Shown here: positions 50,514 to 58,565 of the stretch, piece by piece | Position numbering within the stretch: the first letter of the stretch is position 1 | Layout of the letters: each line of letters opens with the position of its first letter | Source: Paenibacillus sp. HGH0039 | Lineage (GTDB): Bacteria; Bacillota; Bacilli; Paenibacillales; NBRC-103111 | Assembly: GCF_000411255.1 (NCBI RefSeq) | Contig: NZ_KE150413.1 | Span: 2,084,580 to 2,148,579, forward strand | Direction: 5' to 3' | DNA length: 64,000 nt | The notes under the pieces: generated by a model | The model's input: the letters and a program-made list of their open reading frames with translations, nothing else | Databases searched by the model: none | What the model was told of the DNA's origin: nothing | Position numbers and translations under genes: made by a program

Positions 50514-53081
50514 ATGAACGTACCGGTGGAGGCAGTGCTCCCGGAACTGCTGGATGTGCTGAGGCGGGAGCGGAACGCCGTCCTGATCGCACCGCCAGGA
50601 GCGGGTAAAACGACACGTGTGCCGCTTGCTCTCCTCAAGGAGCCCTGGCTGGACGGCAAACGCATCTTGATGCTGGAGCCGCGGCGAATTGCGGCAAGGG
50701 CTGCCGCAGCTTATATGGCGTCCCTGCTGGGGGAAAAGACGGGCGAGACGGTCGGATACCGGATGCGCTCGGATACGAAGGTAGGGCCGAAGACACGCGT
50801 CGAGGTCATTACGGAAGGAGTCCTTACCCGCATGCTTCAGCGCGATCCTTCTCTTGAAGGAGCGGGAATCGTGCTGTTCGACGAGTTTCACGAGCGGAAT
50901 CTGGCGGCGGATCTGGGCCTGGCCCTCTGCCTGCAATCCCAGTCTCTGCTGCGGGAAGACCTGAAGCTTCTCGTTATGTCCGCAACTTTGGAAGGAGACG
51001 CTGTGGCGGCGCTCATGAACGGCGCTTCCGTCGTAACGAGCGAGGGCAGAATGTACCCGGTCGAAACCCGTTACAGACGGGAACCCGTAAAAGGGCCCGT
51101 GGCAGCGGCCGTTCTGGATACCGTTCTGCAAGCCTGGCGCGAGGAGGAAGGGGATCTGCTCGTGTTCTTGCCGGGTGCTCCCGAAATACGGCGGGCGGAA
51201 AAAGAGCTCGCCTCCCGGCTGCCTGCCGGTCAGGCTCTTGTTGCGCCGCTGTACGGCAGTCTGACGCAGGAGCAGCAGGATCGCGCGATTCTGCCGGACT
51301 CGCAGGGAAGGCGCAAGATCGTGCTGGCGACGACGATCGCCGAGACAAGCCTGACCGTCGAAGGCGTGCGCATCGTCGTTGACAGCGGCCTCGTGCGCGT
51401 TCCGCGCTTCTCGCCGCGAACGGGCATGAGCCGCCTGGAGACGACGGCGGTCTCCCGCGCCTCCGCAGATCAGCGGCGCGGCCGCGCCGGCCGCCTTGCG
51501 CCGGGTGTCTGCTACCGGCTGTGGACGGAGCAGGAAGAGAGGCGCCTGGCCCCTGCCGGACGGCCCGAAATCGCGGAGGCGGATCTGGCCCCGCTGGCGC
51601 TTGACCTCGCCGTGTGGGGAGCCCGGCCGGATGAGCTGGCCTGGCTCGACGCGCCACCGGCGGCCGCATACGCGCAGGCGTGCAGCCTGCTCCGCAGGCT
51701 CGGGGCGCTCGATGAAGCGGGCGCCGTCACGGCTCACGGCCGCAGGGTCGCCGCGCTGGGCCTGCACCCGCGTCTGGCACACATGGCGCTGCGGGCGCTT
51801 CCGCTGGGCGCGGGAGGGCTTGCCTGCGAGCTGGCGGCGCTGCTCGGCGAGCGAGACATTCTCCGCGGCACGCCGTCGGCCCGGGATGCGGACCTGCGGC
51901 TGCGCGCCGAGGCTCTGCGGGCCTACACCGGCCCGGGGCGCGGGAAGAGGCGGACGCCGCACGACAGCGGCGCCGCCGGCACTGCCGCTGCGGAGCCGGA
52001 AAGCTTCGCGGACGAGTCTGCGCCGGGGAGCGCGGATGTCTCCGTGCTGCGCCGTCTCGGGAGCGATGCGGCCCGTTGGAAGCGCGAGCTGGGCGTCCCG
52101 GAGGGCGAATCCGGCGGTACGGAACGGACGGGCCTGCTGCTCGCGTTCGCTTTTCCCGACCGCATTGCGGGACAGCGGTCGCCCGGGCGGTTTACTCTCA
52201 GCAGCGGCAGAGGGGCCGTGCTGCCCGATATGCAGCGCCTCTCGGCGGAGCCTTGGCTCGTTTGCGCCGACCTGGACGATCAGGGCGCGGAAAGCACCAT
52301 TTATTTGGGAGCCCCCGTGCGGCGGGACGAGCTTGAAGAGCATTTTGCCCATGAAATCGTCGAGGAAATAACGGTAAGCTGGGACCGGCAGGCTCAGGCT
52401 GTAAGGGCCCGGAAAAGAACATCGCTCGGCATGCTCGCCCTCCGGGAGATCACTATTGCCGCTCCGGACCCCGAACTTATGCGGGATGCCCTGCTTCAGG
52501 GGATCAGAAGCCAAGGGCTGGAAGCGCTGAGCTGGAACAAATCGGCGAGGCAGCTGCGCGAGCGGTTGAGCTTTATGGCGCAACATGACGACCGGTGGCC
52601 GGATGTCTCGGACGAAGCTTTGCTGGCTTCTCTGGAGGAGTGGCTGGGTCCGCACGTGTACGGGATGAAAAACCGGGGCGACCTCCAGCGTCTGAATCTG
52701 ACGGCTGTACTGGAAGCGATGCTCACTTGGGAGCAGCGGAGACTGCTGGATGAGCAGGCGCCGACCCATCTGACCGTGCCGAGCGGCTCCCGCATCCCGG
52801 TCGATTACAGCACGCCGGAAGCGCCGGCTCTGCATGTTCGGCTTCAGGAAATGTTCGGGCTCCAAGCTACGCCGGCCATCGGCGGCGGTCGTGCGCCCTT
52901 GACCCTTCACCTGCTGTCTCCGGCACAGCGGCCGGTGCAGGTTACGCGCGATCTGGAGAGCTTTTGGAAAGAGGCTTATTTTGAAGTGAAAAAAGATCTC
53001 AAGGGCCGCTACCCGAAGCATTACTGGCCGGACGATCCGCTTGAAGCGATTCCGACCAGCCGGGCGAAGCCGCGTAAATAG
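50514..53081 (+). CDS. hrpB: ATP-dependent helicase HrpB (DEAH/RHA type)
   Basis: An 855-residue superfamily 2 helicase. Walker A APPGAGKTT (about 26-34), motif Ia MLEPRRIAARAAA, motif II DEFH (about 123-126), motif III MSATLEGD, motif V ATTIAETSLTVEGVRIVVDSG and motif VI QRRGRAGR are all present. The C-terminal winged-helix/HA2 and HrpB-specific domains end the protein (KGRYPKHYWPDDPLEAIPTSRAKPR, the HrpB signature). A poorly conserved insert (about 480-510) is Ala/Glu/Asp-rich. HrpB function in bacteria is unknown. ATG follows CGGGGGA. It is possibly co-transcribed with the next GNAT gene at 38 bases. Confidence 0.92.
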   Translation: MNVPVEAVLPELLDVLRRERNAVLIAPPGAGKTTRVPLALLKEPWLDGKRILMLEPRRIAARAAAAYMASLLGEKTGETVGYRMRSDTKVGPKTRVEVITEGVLTRMLQRDPSLEGAGIVLFDEFHERNLAADLGLALCLQSQSLLREDLKLLVMSATLEGDAVAALMNGASVVTSEGRMYPVETRYRREPVKGPVAAAVLDTVLQAWREEEGDLLVFLPGAPEIRRAEKELASRLPAGQALVAPLYGSLTQEQQDRAILPDSQGRRKIVLATTIAETSLTVEGVRIVVDSGLVRVPRFSPRTGMSRLETTAVSRASADQRRGRAGRLAPGVCYRLWTEQEERRLAPAGRPEIAEADLAPLALDLAVWGARPDELAWLDAPPAAAYAQACSLLRRLGALDEAGAVTAHGRRVAALGLHPRLAHMALRALPLGAGGLACELAALLGERDILRGTPSARDADLRLRAEALRAYTGPGRGKRRTPHDSGAAGTAAAEPESFADESAPGSADVSVLRRLGSDAARWKRELGVPEGESGGTERTGLLLAFAFPDRIAGQRSPGRFTLSSGRGAVLPDMQRLSAEPWLVCADLDDQGAESTIYLGAPVRRDELEEHFAHEIVEEITVSWDRQAQAVRARKRTSLGMLALREITIAAPDPELMRDALLQGIRSQGLEALSWNKSARQLRERLSFMAQHDDRWPDVSDEALLASLEEWLGPHVYGMKNRGDLQRLNLTAVLEAMLTWEQRRLLDEQAPTHLTVPSGSRIPVDYSTPEAPALHVRLQEMFGLQATPAIGGGRAPLTLHLLSPAQRPVQVTRDLESFWKEAYFEVKKDLKGRYPKHYWPDDPLEAIPTSRAKPRK

Positions 53082-53119
53082 TCCGAAGACGGACAAAGAG
53101 GCGTAAAAGAGGTGCGTCT

Positions 53120-53575
53120 ATGAACGAAACAGCAATCATCCGGCTAATCCGGCACGACGAGTTGGACCAACTTCTGGAGCTGTACCGGCAGCTGAATACG
53201 GAGGACCCCGTCATTCCTCCAAGCGAGGACCTGGATAATCAGTGGAACGAAATGTTCCATAATCCGAAAATGAAATTTGTCGTCGTGGAAGACGACGGGA
53301 AACTGGCTGCCGTATGCGTGCTTGTAATCGTCCAGAACCTGACCCGCGGCGGACGCCCTTTCGGCTTGGTTGAAAACGTCGTAACCCGCGAGAACCACCG
53401 TAAAAAAGGCTGCGGCAGTCTGATTTTGCAAAAGGCGCTGGATTTGGCCCGCGAGGCGGACTGTTACAAAGTGATGCTGCTGATAAGTTTCAAAGAGGAC
53501 GCGACCCTTCGTTTTTACGAGAAGAACGGGTTTGAAAAAGACGTCAAAACCGGCTTTATCTCGTACCTTTGGTAA
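53120..53575 (+). CDS. GNAT family N-acetyltransferase
   Basis: A 151-residue GNAT domain. The region FGLVENVVTRENHRKKGCGSLILQKALDLAREADCYKVMLLI contains the acetyl-CoA-binding motif A (RKKGCGSLI) and motif B; CDAT-RFYEKNGFEKD is the usual C-terminal pattern. N-terminal LIRHDELDQLLELYRQLN is similar to proteins acting on amino-acid or small amine substrates, but none can be assigned. ATG follows AAAGAGGTG. It lies 38 bases after hrpB, so it is likely in the same transcript. Confidence 0.85.
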   Translation: MNETAIIRLIRHDELDQLLELYRQLNTEDPVIPPSEDLDNQWNEMFHNPKMKFVVVEDDGKLAAVCVLVIVQNLTRGGRPFGLVENVVTRENHRKKGCGSLILQKALDLAREADCYKVMLLISFKEDATLRFYEKNGFEKDVKTGFISYLW

Positions 53576-53745
53576 TGGGGGGAAACGGGAGAGGACGGGA
53601 AAGACGGGACAGGACAGGTGGACAGTAGGGGACATCCTACCTGGTGCAGGTGAAGATTTGCCGATAGCTCGGGGCGCTGGCTGACCGGAAGTCTCGACAT
53701 CGAACCGTACAAATTTTACGTGTTGAAAGGAATGGAGGTGCCGCT

Positions 53746-54576
53746 GTGCTTATGAAGCGGGTAGGGCAAGCGATTGCGGCAGGAGTCCTGCTCTTGGGAC
53801 TCGCCGCATGCTCGGCCGGACAAACCGGCAGCCCGGACGGCAAACCGGATTCAAGCCGGGAAGCGACCGGGAAGGCGGCGGAACTGACAGTATCCGCCGC
53901 CGCCAGTCTCAAAGATGCGCTGGAGGAGATCGGCCGGCGTTACGAAAGCGCCAATAGCGGCGTTAAGCTGCTCTATAATTTCGGATCTTCAGGCACTCTG
54001 CAGAAACAGATCGAGCAGGGAGCTCCCGCCGATCTCTTCATTTCGGCGGGGGTGCCGCAGATGAAGGCTCTGCTGGATAAGCAGCTTATCGATAAGGAAC
54101 ATTCCGGCGTTCTGCTCACCAATGAGCTGGTTTTGATCGTGCCGGGGGATTCGGGAGCAAACATCGCCGTTCCGGAAGACCTTTTGAAAGAGCCGGTGAA
54201 GAAGATCGCGGTCGGGGAACCCAAAACCGTTCCGGCGGGCAGTTACACGCAAGAAGTCTTGAACGGAGCCGGGATCTGGGACAAGCTGCAGCCCAAAATC
54301 GTGTGGACCAAGGATGTCCGCCAAGTGCTGGCTTATGTGGAATCGGGAAATGCGGACGCGGGATTCGTTTACAAAACGGATGCCTTGACTTCGGGCAAGG
54401 TGAAAACGGTGTATACGGCAAAAGAAGCGGCGGGAAGTTCGCCGATCGAATATCCGGCGGGAATCGTTTCGGGCACGAAGCAGGCGGAGGAGGCCCGGAA
54501 GTTCTATGATTACCTGTCCGGAGCGGAGGCGAGGGATATTTTTACGAAATACGGCTTCGGCTTAAAAAGTCCCTGA
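53746..54576 (+). CDS. modA: Molybdate ABC transporter substrate-binding lipoprotein ModA
   Basis: A 276-residue periplasmic-type binding protein anchored as a lipoprotein. The signal peptide ends LGLAAC with Cys22. Mature regions LTVSAAASLKDALEEIGRRYE, FGSSGTLQKQIEQGAPADLFISAG, VGEPKTVPAGSYTQEVL and NADAGFVYKTDA are the characteristic ModA motifs for tetrahedral oxyanion binding. GTG at 53746 is chosen because GGAGG lies seven bases upstream; ATG at 53752 is an alternative. It is followed 3 bases later by modB. A G-rich run lies upstream (53577-53608). Confidence 0.92.
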   Translation: MLMKRVGQAIAAGVLLLGLAACSAGQTGSPDGKPDSSREATGKAAELTVSAAASLKDALEEIGRRYESANSGVKLLYNFGSSGTLQKQIEQGAPADLFISAGVPQMKALLDKQLIDKEHSGVLLTNELVLIVPGDSGANIAVPEDLLKEPVKKIAVGEPKTVPAGSYTQEVLNGAGIWDKLQPKIVWTKDVRQVLAYVESGNADAGFVYKTDALTSGKVKTVYTAKEAAGSSPIEYPAGIVSGTKQAEEARKFYDYLSGAEARDIFTKYGFGLKSP

Positions 54577-54579
54577 GCC

Positions 54580-55269
54580 ATGCCGGTGAACCTGGAAATG
54601 TTCCTCTCTCCCGTCTGGCTGTCGCTGAAAATCGCACTTCTGTCGGGGGTTCTCGCCTTCGTATTCGGTGTGTCGGCAGCCCGGCTCGTACATAAACGCC
54701 CGTTTCGGGGGAGAACTTTGCTGGAAACGGTCTTTATGCTGCCTCTTGTCCTGCCGCCTACCGTTATCGGCTTTCTGCTTCTGCTCGCTTTCGGCCGGAG
54801 AAGCTGGATCGGCCGTCTGGCGGAATGGCTCTGGGACCAGCCGGTCGTTTTCTCCTGGGGAGCGGGGGTCATCGCGGCGACGGTCGTCGCTTTTCCGCTT
54901 GTCTACCAATCGGCCAAAACGGGCTTCCAGACGATCGACCGGGACCTGGAAGGAGCCGCCCGGTCTATGGGAGCCGGCGAGCGGCAGGTTCTGTTCCACG
55001 TTACGCTGCCGCTTGCCGGACCGGCGCTCGTGACCGCTTTTGTGCTCGGTTTTGCCCGGGCGCTGGGGGAATTCGGGGCCACGATCATGATCGCGGGAAA
55101 TATCCCGGGACGGACCCAGACGGTGCCGACGGCCATTTATACCGCGGTCGATTCGGGCGACTATACGCTCGCCTGGTGCTGGACGGGGGCGATCGTCTCC
55201 TTTTCTTTTCTGCTCCTGCTTGCGGGCAACTTCCGCAGAAATCCGCCTGCCGGAAACTCCGCTCCATAA
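54580..55269 (+). CDS. modB: Molybdate ABC transporter permease ModB
   Basis: A 229-residue permease with five membrane helices. The domain-interface EAA loop is EGAARSMGAGERQVLFHVTLPLAGPAL, and ALGEFGATIMIAGNIPGRTQTVPTAIY is the classical ModB/CysU signature. It forms the channel for ModA-delivered molybdate. No modC ATPase is present; a terminator follows immediately. This modA-modB-only layout is also known in B. subtilis (yvgL-yvgM), so the ATPase is probably encoded elsewhere. Start ATG at 54580 lacks a visible ribosome binding site, and coupling to modA (4 bases) is likely. Confidence 0.9.
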   Translation: MPVNLEMFLSPVWLSLKIALLSGVLAFVFGVSAARLVHKRPFRGRTLLETVFMLPLVLPPTVIGFLLLLAFGRRSWIGRLAEWLWDQPVVFSWGAGVIAATVVAFPLVYQSAKTGFQTIDRDLEGAARSMGAGERQVLFHVTLPLAGPALVTAFVLGFARALGEFGATIMIAGNIPGRTQTVPTAIYTAVDSGDYTLAWCWTGAIVSFSFLLLLAGNFRRNPPAGNSAP

Positions 55270-55305
55270 AAAACCTGCCAAGGCATGAGGCCCGGCAGGT
55301 TTTTT
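55268..55305. terminator. Terminator of the modAB operon
   Basis: AAAAAACCTGCC pairs with GGCAGGTTTTTT. The stem also suits the minus-strand DUF3817 gene ending at 55326. Confidence 0.9.
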
Positions 55306-55325
55306 GTCGTTCGCTTTTTTACGAG

Positions 55326-55631
55326 TCAGGACCAGCCGTCCTTCTTTAAACGGGCGTCCAGCACGAAAGTGCCGAACGGCAGGAAGGAGGCCAGAATGGC
55401 GGTCAACACTTTGATAATCGACCAGCGGTGGACGAATGTGACGTGTGCGACGGCGAGCAGGAAGAGGACGAACAGCAGTCCGTGCAAGCCTCCTACGACC
55501 GTGACGGGCTGAGGGACATCCGCGAAATGCTTGAGCGGCATGGCGATGAACAGCAGCAGGAGGAATGAAATTCCTTCGAGAAAGCCGATCACGCGCAAGC
55601 GCCCGATGGGAGTGCTGAGCATGGTTAACAT
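55326..55631 (-). CDS. DUF3817 family membrane protein (YdzA-like)
   Basis: A 101-residue protein with three membrane helices: RVIGFLEGISFLLLLFIAMPLKHF, PVTVVGGLHGLLFVLFLLAVAHV and IIKVLTAILASFLPFGTFVLDA. The GFLEGISFLLLLFIAMPLK and GGLHG motifs are the family signature. The role is unknown. ATG at 55631 is preceded by CAGGCGGTGT; ATG at 55622 is an alternative. It follows the helD gene on the same strand after a terminator. Confidence 0.85.
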   Translation of the reverse strand: MLTMLSTPIGRLRVIGFLEGISFLLLLFIAMPLKHFADVPQPVTVVGGLHGLLFVLFLLAVAHVTFVHRWSIIKVLTAILASFLPFGTFVLDARLKKDGWS

Positions 55632-55649
55632 ACACCGCCTGTGTAAAAA

Positions 55650-55684
55650 AATAAGGAAAGGGAGAGGTCTCCCCTTCCTTACTT
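55650..55684 (-). terminator. Terminator of helD
   Basis: On the minus strand AAGGAAGGGGAGA pairs with TCTCCCTTTCCTT, followed by ATTTTTTT. Confidence 0.9.
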
Positions 55685-55765
55685 TATCACAGTGCGAATC
55701 CTACTCTCAAACAAGCCTGCCGATCCGGCTTCTCCGACCTGTCCGTTGGCCAAAATCCGGGAGAA

Positions 55766-58192
55766 TTATTCCACAGTCTCCACTGTATAAACGGCCGGAT
55801 CCAGCTCCGCGACGAATGGGGTCAACGTTCCCGCGGAATAGAGCTGGAGCTTGTGCATGGCCCGCGTACAAGCCGTGTAAAACAGCTTCCGCTCGCTTTC
55901 GCGGCTGTAGGCGTCGGCGGACGCATCGTAAATGAGAACGGCGTCGAATTCGACCCCCTTGGCGAGATAAGCCGGGATGACCATGACGCCTTTCTCGAAC
56001 GAAGGCGTATCCTTGCGGATGAGGCGGAGCTCATCCAGGCCGTTCAGCGCTTCGAAGGCGCGCTCGCTTTCGGCGGCGGTTTTGCAGATGACGCCGATGG
56101 ACGCGCTGCCTTCCGCCTGCAGCGCCGTGATTTCCGCCGTCATCTGGCGAACGAGAGCGTCCGCGTCTGCGCGCGCGCGCTTACCGGTGCCCGTGCCCGT
56201 GAAAACAACGGGCTTGCCGCCTTCCCGGTCGAACGGCTCGATCAGGGCGCCGTCCTTCAGCATGCCGCGCGTGAACTCGACGATCTCCCGCGTCGACCGG
56301 TAGCTGCGGTGCAGCACGATCTGCTCGGTCTCGCCGGGACCGTACAGACCGGCAACCGGCGTGCTTCCTTCCAGCGTCGTCGCCTGGGCGAACACGGCCT
56401 GGTTGAAATCTCCGAGCACGGTCATGCGGCAGCGCGGGAAGAGCCTTTTCAGAAATTCGAACTGAAAAGGGGAATAGTCCTGAGCTTCGTCGATCAGGAC
56501 GTGCCGGACGATCGTGTTGGTCCGGAAGCCTTCGGTCAGTTCCTGCAGATACAGGAACGGAGTCGCGTCTTCGTACGGCAGATCGCCCCGGTTCATCCGG
56601 TCCAGCGTGTACGCGCAGATTTCATCCCACCGGGCGGGAAGTCCGTCCCTGTCATCGGCGTTCTCCGCGGGAACCAATGCATCCGCCGCCGTAGCCGCCC
56701 GGTGCAGGGACTGAAACAGCGGCTTGTTCTCATACAGCTGCCGGTAAAGGCCGGGAACATCGACGAAGCGGAGCCGCCTTACCCGTGTCCGCAGGGGCTT
56801 GAAATGCTCACGGACGATCATTTTCCGCAGAAGCTGCTCTTCCACGTCCGCATCGTCGAAGCTTTCGGCGCGTCCCCGGCGTTTGCGCAGCTGATTGTAG
56901 GCCCGCTGATACTGCTCTTTGTCGAGGAAATCGAGCTCGTCGCGGACCCAGTCTTCCTGCATCTCCCGCTCCTGAAATGCGGCAAGCTCTTCCAGCAGCC
57001 ATTCCTTCATAAGCTCGATGCGGTTGGCCAGACGGATGGAAGCATCGTAGCCGTAGAAGCGGTCCGATAAGGCTTGCCGGGACAGAATCACCTGATCCCG
57101 GAAAACGATGTCTTTGAACAGCATATGCTCCTTCAGAAGCTGATCTTTATACGCTTGAATGACGTGCAGGAAGCGGGAGGAAGCCTTGTAGCGGATTCCG
57201 CTCACTCTTGCGGCATACCCGGGCGTCTCTTCGTCCGCGAGCACATATTCGATCTGATCGAACGGATCTTCGATGTTGAACCGTCTGCCGAGCCGGTGAT
57301 GCAGATAATCCTGAAACGTCGTCTGCTGCATATTTTCCTCGCCAAGCTCGGGCAGAACGGTGGACACGTAGCTGTTGAAAAGCGGGTTGGGCGAAAACAG
57401 CACCATCTGGTCGGCGGTCAAAGTTTTCCGGTGTTTGTACAGCAGATAGGCGACCCGCTGGAGAGCCGCGGACGTTTTGCCGCTGCCGGCCGCGCCTTGT
57501 ACGATAAGCATCCGTGAGCGGTCGTTGCGGATAATGCGGTTCTGCTCCTTCTGGATGGTGGCGACAATCGTCTTCATCTGAGAGCCCGCTCCCTTGCTCA
57601 GCACCTGCTGGAGCAGCTCGTCGCCGATCATCATCCCCGTGTCGAACAGGAAATGGATACGGCCGTCGCGGATGATAAACTGGCGCTTGAGTTCGATTTC
57701 GCCCTCCACAAGGCCTCCGGGCGTATCGTATTCGCCCGGACCGGGCGCGTAGTCGTAATAAAGACTGGCGATGGGAGTCCGCCAATCGTAGACGAGGAAG
57801 GTTTCGCCGTCCTCATCGAGAAAAGAAGACACGCCGACGTACACGCGCTCGGTCCCGCCCGCGCCGTCTTCTTTAAAATCAATCCGCCCGAAATAAGGGG
57901 AGGGGAGAAGACGGTTCATCCGGTCGGCCAGCTTCTTGAGCTGACGGTGGGTTCTCTCTCTCTCGGATAAAACTTCAGCCTGCTGCCTCAGGCTGAGGTA
58001 CGTATCCAGGACATCGTCGTCATGAGCCAGATTGACGGTCACTTCATCCCAAAAATGTTTCCGGATATCGACGACTTGAGACTTGAGCTGCCCCACATCG
58101 GGTTCGATTTTATCCAACTGCTGCCGAAGCTTGGTTCTGACAAGACCGACCCTTTGCTGTTCATGCTGCCATTCTTCTTTGGAAACCGACAC
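55766..58192 (-). CDS. helD: RNA polymerase recycling motor HelD
   Basis: An 808-residue superfamily 1 helicase-like protein that removes stalled RNA polymerase from DNA in Bacillales. An N-terminal coiled-coil arm (about 1-100) is followed by FGRIDFKEDG and VYVGVSSFLDEDGETFLVYDWRTPIASLYYD, the HelD-specific block. Walker A is GAAGSGKTSAALQRVAYLLY (about 235-254); DEAQDYSPFQF is Walker B; later motifs HRSYRSTREIVEF and TACTRAMHKLQLY complete the SF1 set. Length is typical (B. subtilis HelD 774). ATG follows AGGAGGGG. It is monocistronic with a strong terminator. Confidence 0.92.
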   Translation of the reverse strand: MSVSKEEWQHEQQRVGLVRTKLRQQLDKIEPDVGQLKSQVVDIRKHFWDEVTVNLAHDDDVLDTYLSLRQQAEVLSERERTHRQLKKLADRMNRLLPSPYFGRIDFKEDGAGGTERVYVGVSSFLDEDGETFLVYDWRTPIASLYYDYAPGPGEYDTPGGLVEGEIELKRQFIIRDGRIHFLFDTGMMIGDELLQQVLSKGAGSQMKTIVATIQKEQNRIIRNDRSRMLIVQGAAGSGKTSAALQRVAYLLYKHRKTLTADQMVLFSPNPLFNSYVSTVLPELGEENMQQTTFQDYLHHRLGRRFNIEDPFDQIEYVLADEETPGYAARVSGIRYKASSRFLHVIQAYKDQLLKEHMLFKDIVFRDQVILSRQALSDRFYGYDASIRLANRIELMKEWLLEELAAFQEREMQEDWVRDELDFLDKEQYQRAYNQLRKRRGRAESFDDADVEEQLLRKMIVREHFKPLRTRVRRLRFVDVPGLYRQLYENKPLFQSLHRAATAADALVPAENADDRDGLPARWDEICAYTLDRMNRGDLPYEDATPFLYLQELTEGFRTNTIVRHVLIDEAQDYSPFQFEFLKRLFPRCRMTVLGDFNQAVFAQATTLEGSTPVAGLYGPGETEQIVLHRSYRSTREIVEFTRGMLKDGALIEPFDREGGKPVVFTGTGTGKRARADADALVRQMTAEITALQAEGSASIGVICKTAAESERAFEALNGLDELRLIRKDTPSFEKGVMVIPAYLAKGVEFDAVLIYDASADAYSRESERKLFYTACTRAMHKLQLYSAGTLTPFVAELDPAVYTVETVE

Positions 58193-58249
58193 GAAAACCC
58201 CTCCTTAAACGTGAAAAAACAACCCGCATAAGCGGCCATGCAAAAAAAG

Positions 58250-58342
58250 TTGACAAAGCTGCGCTGAGGTGATACGATAATATCAGATAAAAGCGCTCAA
58301 TACTTTTAAAGTTACTAGTATTGACAGCGGTTTTTTATTTTA
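58250..58342 (+). ncRNA. Candidate small RNA or attenuated leader
   Basis: TTGACA (58250-58255) and TACGAT (58273-58278) with a 17-base spacer form a near-consensus SigA promoter. The predicted transcript begins near 58285 and within 10 bases enters a hairpin (58294-58329, CGCTCAATACT pairing with AGTATTG-ACAGCG) followed by GTTTTTTATTTT. No reading frame fits. Either this is a ~55-base RNA or a leader that is usually terminated before the hydrolase gene. Confidence 0.5.
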
Positions 58343-58374
58343 CCATTTCTGTTTAACAAAATCAAACATGTTTT

Positions 58375-58405
58375 AAGCCGTCAGGATATCTGGCGGCTTT
58401 TTTGG
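58375..58405 (+). terminator. Second terminator in the leader region
   Basis: AGCCGTCAG pairs with CTGGCGGCT (one wobble) around GATAT, followed by six T. It lies 160 bases before the hydrolase start. Confidence 0.8.
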
Positions 58406-58565
58406 TTTTTCAGGGAGTTCCGATGGAAGACGGAATCCGCTCAGGTGACGATTTTGTAAGCCGGAAACGCGTGTTTTGCAAGGGAAATCGATGGGTCGCT
58501 TCTCCTTATTGTCTTAAACTGGTTCTATCAGCGGAAGTGATAATCCCGGAGGAGACTGGATAAGA

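Larger units (their letters stand above)
58193..58565. other. Divergent intergenic region with a promoter and two terminators
   Basis: This 373-base gap holds a strong plus-strand promoter at 58250, two tandem terminators at 58294 and 58375, and then about 160 bases with no recognisable signal before the serine hydrolase gene. Confidence 0.6.

Noticed and set aside
50169-53096. A 975-codon open frame on the minus strand opposite hrpB
   Set aside because: Its composition (Arg/Gln/Pro-rich) is that of an antisense shadow in high-GC DNA, while the plus strand has all helicase motifs.
53580-53745. Molybdenum-cofactor riboswitch upstream of modA
   Set aside because: The characteristic Moco RNA core was not found; only G-rich repeats are seen.
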